A stretch of 54,103 bases of DNA from an uncultured Faecalibacterium sp. (GCA_934513205.1 CAKSWU010000014.1:1-54103), one strand, 5' to 3'. Positions 31,821-39,911 are shown, counted from the stretch's first letter. Notes: a model not told the origin generated them from the sequence alone. Numbers and translations are program-made.

Positions 31821-31849
31821 AGTATAGCGCGGTTTTGCCGGATGTGCAA
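31821..31849 (-). promoter_or_regulatory. Promoter of cls
   Basis: Minus strand TTGCAC (31844-31849), 17-bp spacer, TATACT (31821-31826). Confidence 0.75.
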
Positions 31850-31864
31850 GGCTGTGCCGCCTGC

Positions 31865-31904
31865 AAAAAAGCCCCCGGAAGGGTCCGCAGATCCTTCCGG
31901 GGGC
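31865..31904 (-). terminator. Terminator of the degV-family gene
   Basis: A perfect 12-bp stem (gcccccggaagg / ccttccgggggc) is followed on the minus strand by ttttttgc. Confidence 0.92.
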
Positions 31905-31922
31905 CAAGACTGTCGTCAAAAA

Positions 31923-32771
31923 TCAGACCGCCGGTATCTCGCCGTCCTCGTAGCCGATCATCAGACCGCCCAGCTCGGCGTAATAGCTGCACAGGCCACC
32001 GCACTCGCCCACTTCCACCTGTGCATGGTCAAACACTGCGTGGATCATCAGCTTCAGGCGCTTTGCGGCTTCCGGGTTGCCGCAGTGGGCAATGTAGACC
32101 CTGCCGTTGGTGAAGCCGTGGCCCTTCAGCTCCAGCACGATGCGTTCCAGTGCGCCGTGCTCGCCGCGAGTCTTGCACAGCACGTCCAGCTCACCGGCAT
32201 CGCTTGCCTGCCCAATGACCCGGATGCCCAGCATCCGTGCCACAGCAGCCACCGCAGGCTTCACACGGCCATTGCGTGCCAGATTTGCCAGAGATTCCAG
32301 CGAAAACACCAGATGGGTGTGCTTGTGGTATGCCAGAAGCTCCTCACAGATGATGTCAAACTCTTTGCCGGATGCGACCAGCTTCTGGGCGCGTTCTGCC
32401 AGCAGGCGCAGCTCCGGGCCGGCAGACAGGCTGTCCAGCACAAAGACCTTTGCCTGCGGATGGTCAGCCTTGTAGTCCTCGCCCGCCAGCAGCGCTGCAT
32501 TGTAGCTGCCGGACAGGGTCCCGGTAATGGTGATGGCAATGATCTGCTCTGCGCCTTCATAGGCAGCCAGCCAGTCGGAAACGTTGGGGCAGGACGTGGA
32601 AGTCTTACCCTTGTACTCCCGCAGGGTCCGGGCCATGTCCACGGCATCCAAATGACCATCGTCCAGATATTCCTTCTCATCGGTAATGATCTTCAGCGGG
32701 ACGCAGGCAAAGTCTGCACCCTTCAGGGAATAAAGGCTGGATGAAGAATCCACAACGATCTTAGTTTTCAT
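31923..32771 (-). CDS. DegV family fatty-acid-binding protein
   Basis: 282 residues. DegV/FakB proteins hold a fatty acid for phosphorylation by a FakA kinase, feeding exogenous fatty acids into phospholipid. The N-terminal KIVVDSSSSL strand, the TSCPNVSDWLAAY loop (the family's TSxP segment), ITGTLSGSYNAA, and VFVLDSLSAGPELRLL are family features. ATG 32771 has GGAG 9 bases upstream; ATG 32789 lacks a site. No FakA homologue is in the window. Which lipid is carried is unknown. Confidence 0.9.
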   Translation of the reverse strand: MKTKIVVDSSSSLYSLKGADFACVPLKIITDEKEYLDDGHLDAVDMARTLREYKGKTSTSCPNVSDWLAAYEGAEQIIAITITGTLSGSYNAALLAGEDYKADHPQAKVFVLDSLSAGPELRLLAERAQKLVASGKEFDIICEELLAYHKHTHLVFSLESLANLARNGRVKPAVAAVARMLGIRVIGQASDAGELDVLCKTRGEHGALERIVLELKGHGFTNGRVYIAHCGNPEAAKRLKLMIHAVFDHAQVEVGECGGLCSYYAELGGLMIGYEDGEIPAV

Positions 32772-32878
32772 AAAAGCACGCTCCATCATACATTCTTTTT
32801 TAAGAGACGACCCATCCCAACAAAGGAACGTTCCCCGCAGAGGGTCTGTTTTTGCATTCTTTTTGCGTCATCGTGAAC

Positions 32879-32907
32879 ATCATATCAGTTTTTCAAAAAC
32901 CTGTCAA
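32879..32907 (-). promoter_or_regulatory. Promoter of the degV-family gene
   Basis: Minus strand TTGACA (32902-32907), 17-bp spacer, TATGAT (32879-32884): near consensus. A ggaacgttcc palindrome lies in the leader at 32826-32835. Confidence 0.85.
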
Positions 32908-32945
32908 GACATTTCTCAAATTCTTAAAAAAGTTTTTGTGAACAG

Positions 32946-32974
32946 TTGACCGCAAAAATGATTTGCGCTATAAT
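32946..32974 (+). promoter_or_regulatory. Promoter of the DUF1836 gene
   Basis: TTGACC (32946-32951), 17-bp spacer, TATAAT (32969-32974). It is divergent from, and about 40 bases from, the degV promoter. Confidence 0.85.
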
Positions 32975-33002
32975 ACCGGCAGAATCGTTTTTAATCGCGT
33001 TG

Positions 33003-33017
33003 CGCGGCGCTGCCGCG
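33003..33017 (+). promoter_or_regulatory. Short GC hairpin before the DUF1836 ribosome site
   Basis: cgcggc-[gct]-gccgcg followed by tttta, ending a few bases before AGGTGGG. It could reduce expression as a mini-terminator. Confidence 0.4.
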
Positions 33018-33038
33018 TTTTAGGTGGGAACTGTATTT

Positions 33039-33587
33039 ATGAAAGCTGAAACCAAACGCCGTGTTACGGCCTGTGCTGCCGGGTTTGCCCTGCCCCGGTA
33101 TGCCGACCTTCCACAAATGGGGCTGTATCTGGACCAGACCGTACAGTACGTCAACGGCTGGTTCCGTACCTTCTGCGGGGTGGAGCTGACCTCCTCTATG
33201 GTAAGCAACTATGTGAAAAAGGGCATCCTTTCTCACCCGGTGCGCAAGAAATACAACCGCGAGCAGATCGCCTCGCTGCTGTACATCGTGGTCTCCAAAA
33301 CGGTGCTTCCCATGGAAAACATCGACACTCTGTTCAAAATGCAGCGGGCGCATTGTTCTGCCGGGGCGGCCTACGACTACTTCTGCGACGAGATGGAAAA
33401 CTGCCTGCCGTTTGTGTTCGGCTGCACCAGAGAGATCCGTGACCTTGCCGTGGATGCCGCCGACGAGAAGCTGCTTTTGCGCAGCACCATTCTAGCGGCG
33501 TCCAACAAAATGTATCTGGACTGCTGCTTTGATGCAATGCGTCAGGAGGATGCCCTTTGGGCGGATATCCTGCCGGATCTGGCATAA
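33039..33587 (+). CDS. DUF1836 family protein, putative HTH regulator
   Basis: 182 residues. DUF1836 proteins have an N-terminal MerR-like helix-turn-helix. Here ELTSSMVSNYVKKGILSHPVRKKYNREQIASLLYI matches that region, and a helical C-terminal part follows (AAYDYFCDEMENCLPFVFG...). A role as transcription regulator is inferred from the fold; targets are unknown. ATG 33039 has AGGTGGG about 10 bases upstream; an in-frame GTG at 33024 lies too close to that site. It converges with prfB. Confidence 0.8.
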   Translation: MKAETKRRVTACAAGFALPRYADLPQMGLYLDQTVQYVNGWFRTFCGVELTSSMVSNYVKKGILSHPVRKKYNREQIASLLYIVVSKTVLPMENIDTLFKMQRAHCSAGAAYDYFCDEMENCLPFVFGCTREIRDLAVDAADEKLLLRSTILAASNKMYLDCCFDAMRQEDALWADILPDLA

Positions 33588-33601
33588 CGGCTGAAACGCA
33601 A

Positions 33602-33645
33602 AAAGACCGTGCTCCCCTTTGCGGGAACACGGTCTTTGCATTTTA
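33602..33645. terminator. Shared terminator between the DUF1836 gene and prfB
   Basis: A 10-bp stem aaagaccgtg / cacggtcttt with an inner ctccc/ggga extension lies between converging genes. Plus-strand T-rich tail ttgcatttt; minus-strand tail ttttgcg. Confidence 0.8.
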
Positions 33646-33656
33646 CAGATTCAAGA

Positions 33657-34778
33657 TCAGGTCTCCTGCAGTTCCCCGCGGCTGGCAGCTTTGAGGTATG
33701 CGAAGATGAAACCGTCCAGATCGCCATCCATCACGGCGTCCACGTTGCCGGTCTCGTAGTTGGTGCGGTGGTCCTTGACCATGGTGTAGGGCATGAACAC
33801 ATAGCTGCGGATCTGATGACCCCAGGCGATCTCGTTCTGCACACCTTTGATGTCATCGATCTTATCCATGTGCTGCTGCTTTGCGATCTGATACAGCTTT
33901 GCCTTCAGCATCTCCATGGCGTAGTCACGGTTCTGGAACTGGCTGCGCTGGGTCTGGCAGCTGACCACGACGCCGGTAGGCTTGTGGATCAGACGGACTG
34001 CGGAAGAGGTCTTGTTGATGTGCTGGCCGCCGGCACCGGAGGAGCGGAACACCTGCATCTCGATGTCCTCGGGACGGATGTCCACCTGAATGGTGTTGTC
34101 CAGCTCCGGCATGACCTCCAGAGAGGCAAAGCTGGTCTGACGGCGGGCGTTGGCGTCAAAAGGCGACACACGCACCAGACGGTGCACACCGTTCTCGCTC
34201 TTCAGCAGGCCGTAGGCATTGGCCCCCTTGACCATCATGGAGGCGCTCTTCATGCCAGCCTCATCGCCGTCCTGATAATCCAGCACCTCCACGGTCATGC
34301 CGTGAGCAGTTGCCCACTTATTGTACATGCGGTAAAGCATCTCGGCCCAATCCTGCGCCTCGGTGCCGCCGGTACCGGCGTGGAAGGTCAGGATGGCGTT
34401 GCTGTGGTCGTACTCGCCGTTCAGCATGGTCATCAGCTGCAGCTCATCCACTGCCTTGCCCACTGCGTTCACCGACTCTTCGGCTTCGGGGATCATGGCG
34501 GGGTCGTACTCCTCGTCCAGCATCTCGATCATAGTCTCGGCGTCATCGTACAGGCCCTGCAGCTTTTCAAAGCGGTTCAGCTTGCCCTTCAGGTCGCCCA
34601 CCTCGTCAAAGACCTTTTTGCTCAGCTCGGCGTCATCGTAGAAGCCGGGACGAGACATGGTGTGCTCCAGCTCCTGCACACGCTTGCGGGACGCATCAAT
34701 GGCCAGTGCTTCTTCCAGATCCTTGACCGCCTTGCCGTGGTCTGCAAGCTGCACCTTCAGTTCGTCAATCGTGATCAT
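33657..34778 (-). CDS. prfB: Peptide chain release factor 2
   Basis: 373 residues. RF2 recognises UAA and UGA and triggers peptide release. The stop-codon motif SPF is at 205-207 and the catalytic GGQ at 250-252 (SSGAGGQHINKT). The frame is uninterrupted from MITIDELKVQL to the end, so the usual in-frame UGA with programmed +1 frameshift near codon 25 is absent. The N-terminal coiled-coil region is full length. Start at 34778 follows a GAGAGGAAAAA stretch. Confidence 0.96.
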   Translation of the reverse strand: MITIDELKVQLADHGKAVKDLEEALAIDASRKRVQELEHTMSRPGFYDDAELSKKVFDEVGDLKGKLNRFEKLQGLYDDAETMIEMLDEEYDPAMIPEAEESVNAVGKAVDELQLMTMLNGEYDHSNAILTFHAGTGGTEAQDWAEMLYRMYNKWATAHGMTVEVLDYQDGDEAGMKSASMMVKGANAYGLLKSENGVHRLVRVSPFDANARRQTSFASLEVMPELDNTIQVDIRPEDIEMQVFRSSGAGGQHINKTSSAVRLIHKPTGVVVSCQTQRSQFQNRDYAMEMLKAKLYQIAKQQHMDKIDDIKGVQNEIAWGHQIRSYVFMPYTMVKDHRTNYETGNVDAVMDGDLDGFIFAYLKAASRGELQET

Positions 34779-34863
34779 TCTTTTTTCCTCTCGTTTTCAG
34801 GTTGCCAATACTATTAAAGTATGAAAGTGTCAAAAGACACAGTTTATACACAGATACTTCATT

Positions 34864-34869
34864 AGTATA
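34864..34869 (-). promoter_or_regulatory. Probable -10 of the prfB promoter
   Basis: TATACT on the minus strand, with only a weak TTTACT-like -35. A gtgtc-aaaa-gacac hairpin lies between it and prfB (34827-34840). Confidence 0.4.
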
Positions 34870-34958
34870 CCCAGAATCCATGGTAAAGTAAAGAGGTAAA
34901 ACTATTATCCTGCTGGATTTTTAAAGATTTTCACCTTTTCTTTTCCATCCCGGGAGAG

Positions 34959-34964
34959 TATAAT
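34959..34964 (+). promoter_or_regulatory. Probable -10 of the RING-protein gene
   Basis: TATAAT lies 32 bases before the start codon; the upstream T-rich stretch offers only a weak -35. Confidence 0.45.
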
Positions 34965-34995
34965 ACCAGTATGAACCACAAAACAGGAGGATCCC

Positions 34996-35970
34996 ATGCC
35001 GAAATATTATGGCTGCGCCTGTGAGGGCTGCGGCAGACCTCTTACCCTCAGAGATGACATCGTTGTCTGCCCCGACTGCGGTGCGCCCTATCACCGCGAT
35101 TGCTATGAGAAGCTGGGCCGCTGCATCCATGCCCCTGCCCACCGTGCGGGATACGAATGGAGCTTTCCGTATCAGGACGCCCAGCTGCGCACCTGTCCGT
35201 CCTGCGGCGAGCGCACCCTGCGCAGCGAGCCGTTTTGCCGCTGCTGCGGCGCACCGATGCCCCCCGAGTCTGCCGAGGACCCCAATGACCGCCGTGCCGC
35301 ACAGACCGAACAGAACGGCAGCTTTGACTACGACAGTTTTTACCGTCAATATGAGCAGAACGTCACTCAGCCCATGCACCAGAACATCCGCACCGCTTTC
35401 GGGCAGGATGAGCTGATCGATGGCATCCCCAGCAGCGACTGGAGCGACTATATCGGCAAGGCTGCCCCGGTCTATCTCAACGATTACAGCCGGATGCAGC
35501 TGCAGAACACCAAGGTGTCCATGAGCTTTTCAGCACTGCTGTTCGGGCCGTTCTACTTCTTTTACCGCAAGGCATGGAAGCCTGCTTTTGCATTTCTGGC
35601 GGCAGAACTTGTGCTGTCGCTGCCTACCCTGCTGGACATGATGCTGGTCACGGGCAGTCCCCTTGTTGCCGGACTCAACTCTTCCACTATTGTGATCCTG
35701 AGCCGGGTGATGACCGTGCTGAGCTTTGTGCTTGTCATGGTACGCACCCTGTACGCCAAGTGGCTGTACCGCAAAAGTGCTGCCGACCGGATCCGCCGCA
35801 TCCGCAAGGAGTTTCCTAATGCTGCACAGCGCCGTGCCGTCCTGTCTGCTCAGGGCGGCGTGAGCTGGGCGGCGGTCATCGGGTCCCTCATCCTTCTGAT
35901 GGTTCTGGGTGCCTGCTGCACCCTGCTGATGGGCCCGGATCTGGAAGCGCTGGTCCGCATGATGAGCTGA
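34996..35970 (+). CDS. Membrane protein with N-terminal RING-like zinc finger and DUF2628-like region
   Basis: 324 residues. Residues 7-43 place Cys9, Cys12, Cys25, Cys28, His33, Cys36 and Cys43 in the order of the prokaryotic RING family 1 (C-x2-C, C-x2-C, H-x2-C). A second zinc ribbon follows (CPSCGERTLRSEPFCRCCG). After an acidic, Gln-rich linker come about four hydrophobic segments (SFSALLFGPFYFFYRKAWK onward), as in DUF2628. The cytoplasmic metal-binding head and membrane tail suggest a sensor or adaptor; no ubiquitin-like partner is visible here. ATG 34996 has CAGGAGGA upstream. It is followed by galU after 63 bases. Confidence 0.75.
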   Translation: MPKYYGCACEGCGRPLTLRDDIVVCPDCGAPYHRDCYEKLGRCIHAPAHRAGYEWSFPYQDAQLRTCPSCGERTLRSEPFCRCCGAPMPPESAEDPNDRRAAQTEQNGSFDYDSFYRQYEQNVTQPMHQNIRTAFGQDELIDGIPSSDWSDYIGKAAPVYLNDYSRMQLQNTKVSMSFSALLFGPFYFFYRKAWKPAFAFLAAELVLSLPTLLDMMLVTGSPLVAGLNSSTIVILSRVMTVLSFVLVMVRTLYAKWLYRKSAADRIRRIRKEFPNAAQRRAVLSAQGGVSWAAVIGSLILLMVLGACCTLLMGPDLEALVRMMS

Positions 35971-36033
35971 TTCGTCCCCCGCGCTGCGGCAGGTGGTGTG
36001 CCTGCCGGCCACATGATGAATAGGAGAAATCAA

Positions 36034-36912
36034 ATGATGAAAAAAGTTACCAAGGCCGTCATCCCTGCCGCAGGTCTCGGCACCCGTGTGCTGCCTGCCA
36101 CCAAAGCCATGCCCAAGGGAATGCTGCCCATCGTGGATAAGCCCGCCATCCAGTATCTGGTGGAAGAGGCGGTGCGCTCCGGCATCACCGATATCCTCAT
36201 CATTCTGAGCCGCAACCAGAGTATCATCGAGGATCATTTTGACCGCAGCCCCGAGCTGGAAGAAAAGCTGGCAAAGCCCGGCAAGGAAAAAGCTCTGGAA
36301 GAGTGTCTGGGCATCGCCAACATGGCAAACATCCTGTTTGTGCGCCAGAAGCAGACGCTGGGTCTGGGCCACGCCGTGAGCACCGCCAAGGCATTCACCG
36401 GCGATGATCCCTTCGTGGTCATCTACGGCGACGACGTGATCTGGGGCGAGGACCCGGTCTGTGCCCAGCTGATCCGCGCCTACGAGGAGTTCGGCCGCCC
36501 AGCTGCCGGTGTGTCCGCCGTGCCTTGGGAGGATGTCAGCCGGTATTGCAGCCTGAAAACCACGCCCATCCACGACAACTACTTCTTTGTGGATGACATG
36601 ATCGAAAAGCCCAAAAAGGGGCAGGAGTTCAGCAATTATTCCATTTTGGGCCGCGTACTGCTGACCCCGGAGATCTATGACATCCTTGCCCACACCAAGC
36701 CCGGTGCCGGCGGTGAGATCCAGCTGACCGATGCCATGGCAGAGTATGCCCGCACCCGGGGCGGCATGACCGCAGTGGAGTTCACCGGCAAGCACTACGA
36801 CATGGGCAACAAGCTCAAGGTCGTGGAGGCACAGGTGGAACTGGCGTTGCAGCATCCCGAGATTGGCGAGGCGTTCCGCGCCTACCTGAAGGAGTTCTGC
36901 AAGACGCTGTAA
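36034..36912 (+). CDS. galU: UTP-glucose-1-phosphate uridylyltransferase
   Basis: 292 residues. It makes UDP-glucose for glycolipids, wall polymers and the Leloir pathway. The nucleotidyltransferase signature AVIPAAGLGTRVLPATKAMPK is at the N-terminus. YGDDVIWGEDPV, GRVLLTPEIYDIL, and GGEIQLTDAM with GKHYDMGNKL complete the GalU pattern. I chose ATG 36034 with AGGAGA 6 bases upstream; the next ATG at 36037 is also possible, and the frame is open to 35998. It could share a transcript with the RING protein gene. Confidence 0.95.
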   Translation: MMKKVTKAVIPAAGLGTRVLPATKAMPKGMLPIVDKPAIQYLVEEAVRSGITDILIILSRNQSIIEDHFDRSPELEEKLAKPGKEKALEECLGIANMANILFVRQKQTLGLGHAVSTAKAFTGDDPFVVIYGDDVIWGEDPVCAQLIRAYEEFGRPAAGVSAVPWEDVSRYCSLKTTPIHDNYFFVDDMIEKPKKGQEFSNYSILGRVLLTPEIYDILAHTKPGAGGEIQLTDAMAEYARTRGGMTAVEFTGKHYDMGNKLKVVEAQVELALQHPEIGEAFRAYLKEFCKTL

Positions 36913-36941
36913 GCGGAATGATGTTGCTGCGTAAATAAAAC

Positions 36942-36984
36942 GCGAGGCTGTTGCACGAAACCATGTGCGGCAGCCTCGCTTTTT
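36942..36984 (+). terminator. Terminator of galU
   Basis: A 9-bp stem gcgaggctg / cagcctcgc, extended by an inner stem, is followed by ttttt. Confidence 0.9.
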
Positions 36985-37035
36985 GTGTACATTTTTTACA
37001 GATGCTGTTCTCCTCTCTCACAACACCTTCCTGTG

Positions 37036-37076
37036 AAAAAGGGCTTCAGAAACGCCCGCAGGCGTTTCTGAAGCCC
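37036..37076 (-). terminator. Terminator of the antiporter gene
   Basis: A perfect 16-bp stem (37041-37056 with 37061-37076) and 4-nt loop, followed on the minus strand by tttttcac. It lies about 85 bases past the stop. Confidence 0.88.
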
Positions 37077-37161
37077 AAATGTGAAAATCAAATTCCTATA
37101 AACATGGTCAAAGCGAACGCGGTGACCATTCCAAAACGTCTTGCATGCGCAACAGCATCAT

Positions 37162-38355
37162 TTAATTTGCCTGACTGGGATGCGGCACGGGCGGGTGCTT
37201 GGTGAACATGGCCTTGAGTGCCAGCGGGGTAGCCACGCTGGACACCACGATCAGCAGGATCACAGCGGTAAAGTAGACCGGGTCTACCACGCCGATGGCC
37301 AAGCCCTTCTGTGCCACGATCAGCGCCACCTCGCCGCGGGTCATCATACCGACACCGACCTTCAGGGAATCGTCCCAGTTGAAGCGACAGACCTTTGCTG
37401 CCAGACCGCAGCCGATGATCTTGGTGATCAGCGCCACAACCACGAAGCAGACGCAGAAGAGTAAAATCTCCGGGGTCAGGCCGCTGATATCGGTCTTGAG
37501 GCCGATGGAGGCAAAGAAGATCGGCGCAAAGATCACATAGTTGCTGATATCCACCCGGCGCTCCACATAGGGTGCGTCATCCATGGTGCACAGCACGATG
37601 CCTGCAATGTAAGCGCCGGTGATATCGGCGATGCCGAAGTATTCTTCTGCGATGTAGGCCATGGCAAAGCAGAAGGCCATGCTCACGATAGTGATACGCT
37701 GGGTGTGGGGATTGCGCCGATCCAGCCACTTCATGGCGAAGTGCACCACAAGGCCAACGCCCAGTGCGGTGGCAAAGAACAGCACCGTGTTGAACAGCAC
37801 CTTACCCAGACCCGTACCGGTGCCGCTGCTGGCACCCAGCACGCAGGTGAGCACTACGATGCCGATGACATCATCAATGACAGCGGCACTGACGATGGTA
37901 GTGCCCAGAAAACTCTTCAGGTGACCAAGCTCCTGCAAGGTAGCCACCGTGATGGACACACTGGTAGCGGTCATGATGGTGCCGATGAACAGCGCCCGGT
38001 AGAACTCCGGGCTGCCCACTGCGGCAAAGCCGTAGAACGCACCATATAATAAGGTGCCGCCCACCAGAGGCACAGCCACGCCAACGGTAGCGATCAGGGT
38101 GGCGATGGGGCCGGCCTTGATCAGCTCTTTCAGGTTGGTGCCGAGGCCGGTGGTGAACATAAGCATCACAACGCCGATCTCTGCAAAGGTAGAGATAGAA
38201 TCATTGGTCTGCACCAGATTCAAAACGCACGGACCGATGAGCAGACCCGCAAGGATCTCGCCCACAACCTGCGGGGCCTTGCACTTGCGGGCCACAAGGC
38301 CGCAGAACTTTGCGCTGAGGATGATAATTGCCAGATCCCGGAAAATCGAATACAC
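37162..38355 (-). CDS. CPA2-family cation/proton antiporter
   Basis: 397 residues with about 12 membrane helices. The ion-binding pair is the Asp-Asp in SAAVIDDVIGIVVL, which suggests an electrogenic Na+/H+ type (as in NapA) and not KefB-type K+. Other family blocks: PQVVGEILAGLLIGP, EIGVVMLMFTTGLGTNLKEL, MTRGEVALIVAQKGL. There is no C-terminal TrkA-N domain, so it is not KefC-like. It is monocistronic and transcribed away from rpsF. Role: pH and sodium homeostasis. Confidence 0.92.
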   Translation of the reverse strand: MYSIFRDLAIIILSAKFCGLVARKCKAPQVVGEILAGLLIGPCVLNLVQTNDSISTFAEIGVVMLMFTTGLGTNLKELIKAGPIATLIATVGVAVPLVGGTLLYGAFYGFAAVGSPEFYRALFIGTIMTATSVSITVATLQELGHLKSFLGTTIVSAAVIDDVIGIVVLTCVLGASSGTGTGLGKVLFNTVLFFATALGVGLVVHFAMKWLDRRNPHTQRITIVSMAFCFAMAYIAEEYFGIADITGAYIAGIVLCTMDDAPYVERRVDISNYVIFAPIFFASIGLKTDISGLTPEILLFCVCFVVVALITKIIGCGLAAKVCRFNWDDSLKVGVGMMTRGEVALIVAQKGLAIGVVDPVYFTAVILLIVVSSVATPLALKAMFTKHPPVPHPSQAN

Positions 38356-38445
38356 ACAGCATCCTTCCTTTTCATATTATTATTTTATACTTTTTTCTTT
38401 TTCTTTTTTCCTTTCCCGTCCTCCTGTCCTACGGAAGGCGGCTCT

Positions 38446-38474
38446 ATTATAGCGCTGTTTCACTAAAAAATCAA
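38446..38474 (-). promoter_or_regulatory. Promoter of the antiporter gene
   Basis: Minus strand TTGATT (38469-38474), 17-bp spacer, TATAAT (38446-38451). The transcript has an about 85-base purine-rich leader. Confidence 0.8.
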
Positions 38475-38508
38475 AATATTTTTTTCAGATGTTTTTTATC
38501 AGAAAAGC

Positions 38509-38537
38509 TTGACAGTTCCCGCCAAACTTGCTATAAT
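38509..38537 (+). promoter_or_regulatory. Promoter of rpsF-ssb-rpsR
   Basis: Exact consensus: TTGACA (38509-38514), 17-bp spacer, TATAAT (38532-38537). Confidence 0.93.
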
Positions 38538-38545
38538 AAATTGCT

Positions 38546-38620
38546 GTCTGAACAGACACGCCGCACCCGGGATGCGATGCCGCGTCCCGGGTGTACCCTT
38601 GGTCCTGTGATTGCAGGACC
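38546..38620 (+). promoter_or_regulatory. Structured leader of rpsF, candidate S6:S18 autoregulatory RNA
   Basis: Three hairpins in the roughly 100-base leader: gtctg-aa-cagac (38546-38557), a 9-bp stem cacccggga / tcccgggtg with a 12-nt loop (38564-38593), and ggtcctg / caggacc (38601-38620). S6:S18 leaders that bind the proteins and repress translation are known in Firmicutes. I cannot align this one to the consensus, so the match is inference from position. Confidence 0.45.
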
Positions 38621-38647
38621 CTTAAGTCCAAAAGGAGGTGCTACAAA

Positions 38648-38932
38648 ATGGCAAAGTACGAAACCATGCTGATTACCAGCGCTGCTCTCGACGAGGAGGC
38701 TACCGCCGCTCTGGTGGGTAAGTTCAAGTCCCTGATCGAGGCTAACGGTACCATCGATTCCATCGACGAGTGGGGCAAACGCCGTCTGGCTTACCCCATC
38801 AACGACGAAGAGGAAGGCGTCTACACCGTGATCAACTTCACCAGCGAGCCCAGCTTCCCCGCTGAGCTGGACCGTGTGTACAAGATCACCGAAGGCGTTA
38901 TGCGCAGCCTGATCATTGCTCACGAGGAGTAA
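38648..38932 (+). CDS. rpsF: 30S ribosomal protein S6
   Basis: 94 residues. S6 pairs with S18 on the platform of the small subunit. MAKYETMLITSAALDEE, IDEWGKRRLAYPINDEEEGVYTVINF and the closing SLIIAHEE are typical. The start ATG at 38648 follows AAAGGAGGTG; the upstream open frame is leader sequence. First gene of the rpsF-ssb-rpsR operon. Confidence 0.97.
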   Translation: MAKYETMLITSAALDEEATAALVGKFKSLIEANGTIDSIDEWGKRRLAYPINDEEEGVYTVINFTSEPSFPAELDRVYKITEGVMRSLIIAHEE

Positions 38933-38962
38933 TTTCCTTGTGACGGAAAGGGAGACCGTAAT

Positions 38963-39442
38963 ATGTTGAATGTTGTAGCCATTATGGGCCGTCTTGTGGC
39001 GGACCCGGAGCTCAAAACCACCCAGCAGGGTACCAGCGTGTGCAGCTTCCGCATTGCCTGCGACCGCAATTTTGTGCGTCAGGGCGAGCAGCGTCAGGCC
39101 GATTTCATTGATATCGTTGCTTGGCGGCAGCAGGCGGAGTTTGTGACCAAGTATTTCCAGAAGGGCAGTCTGATTGCCATTGAAGGCAGTCTTCAGACCC
39201 GCCAGTATCAGGACAAGAACGGCAACAACCGCACCGCAGTTGAGGTCGTTGCAAACAACATCAACTTTGCAGGCCCCAAGAACAGCAATGCAGGCGGCGG
39301 AGCAGGCTACCAGAATGCCGCTCCGTCCTACCAGAACGCAGCGCCTGCCCGTCCGGCTGCTGTGGAGGCAGCTCCCAGCTATTCTGCCGGCAGTGCAGAT
39401 GATTTCGCCGTCATTGACGACAGCGACGACCTGCCGTTCTGA
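38963..39442 (+). CDS. ssb: Single-stranded DNA-binding protein
   Basis: 159 residues. An OB fold (about 1-105: MLNVVAIMGRLVADPELKTT, FIDIVAWRQQAEFVTKYFQKG) binds single-stranded DNA as a tetramer. A flexible Ala/Pro/Asn/Tyr linker includes a PSYQNAAP duplication. The acidic tip DDSDDLPF recruits repair and replication proteins. It lies between rpsF and rpsR, the standard Firmicutes order. Confidence 0.97.
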   Translation: MLNVVAIMGRLVADPELKTTQQGTSVCSFRIACDRNFVRQGEQRQADFIDIVAWRQQAEFVTKYFQKGSLIAIEGSLQTRQYQDKNGNNRTAVEVVANNINFAGPKNSNAGGGAGYQNAAPSYQNAAPARPAAVEAAPSYSAGSADDFAVIDDSDDLPF

Positions 39443-39487
39443 CACGAAACGGTTTACCGTTAAAAATCCAATAGGAGGTAATAAGCA

Positions 39488-39745
39488 ATGGCTTTTGAAA
39501 GAACCGAAGGCTCTCGCCCCGCACGCCCCATGCGTCGCGGCCGCAAGAAGGTTTGCAGCTTCTGTGTCGATCGCATCGACACCATCGATTACAAGGACGT
39601 GCCCCGTCTGCGTAAGTACGTCTCTGAGCGTGCAAAGATCATTCCCCGCCGTGTGACCGGCACTTGCGCTTATCATCAGCGCGCACTGACCATCGCCATC
39701 AAGCGTGCTCGTCACGTTGCTCTGATGCCCTACGTCAGCGACTAA
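39488..39745 (+). CDS. rpsR: 30S ribosomal protein S18
   Basis: 85 residues. S18 binds 16S rRNA together with S6. The basic N-terminus and KVCSFCVDRIDTIDYKDV, with a CxxC pair that suggests a zinc-type S18, are followed by RRVTGTCAYHQRALTIAIKRAR. The site AGGAGG lies 9 bases before ATG 39488. Confidence 0.97.
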   Translation: MAFERTEGSRPARPMRRGRKKVCSFCVDRIDTIDYKDVPRLRKYVSERAKIIPRRVTGTCAYHQRALTIAIKRARHVALMPYVSD

Positions 39746-39788
39746 TCTTTAACGAACCAATCCGATCAAAATAATCAGCAATCAGCAA

Positions 39789-39826
39789 AGGCTCTTTCCC
39801 GATGACAAGGGAAAGAGCCTTTTTTC
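39789..39826 (+). terminator. Terminator of the rpsF-ssb-rpsR operon
   Basis: A perfect 12-bp stem aggctctttccc / gggaaagagcct with an 8-nt loop is followed by tttttt. Confidence 0.95.
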
Positions 39827-39846
39827 TGTCTTCGCGCATAAGAAGA

Positions 39847-39877
39847 GACGGGCACTCCCCTTTCCGGGGTGCCCGTC
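39847..39877 (-). terminator. Terminator of the Big2-domain protein gene
   Basis: Stem gacgggca-c-tcccc / ggggtgcccgtc, followed on the minus strand by tcttctt. Confidence 0.75.
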
Positions 39878-39911
39878 CCATCGCTTTGTCTTCCGGTTTT
39901 GCGGCAGGCGG

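Noticed and set aside
33024..33038. GTG 33024 as the start of the DUF1836 gene
   Set aside because: The GTG is part of the AGGTGGG ribosome site that serves ATG 33039.
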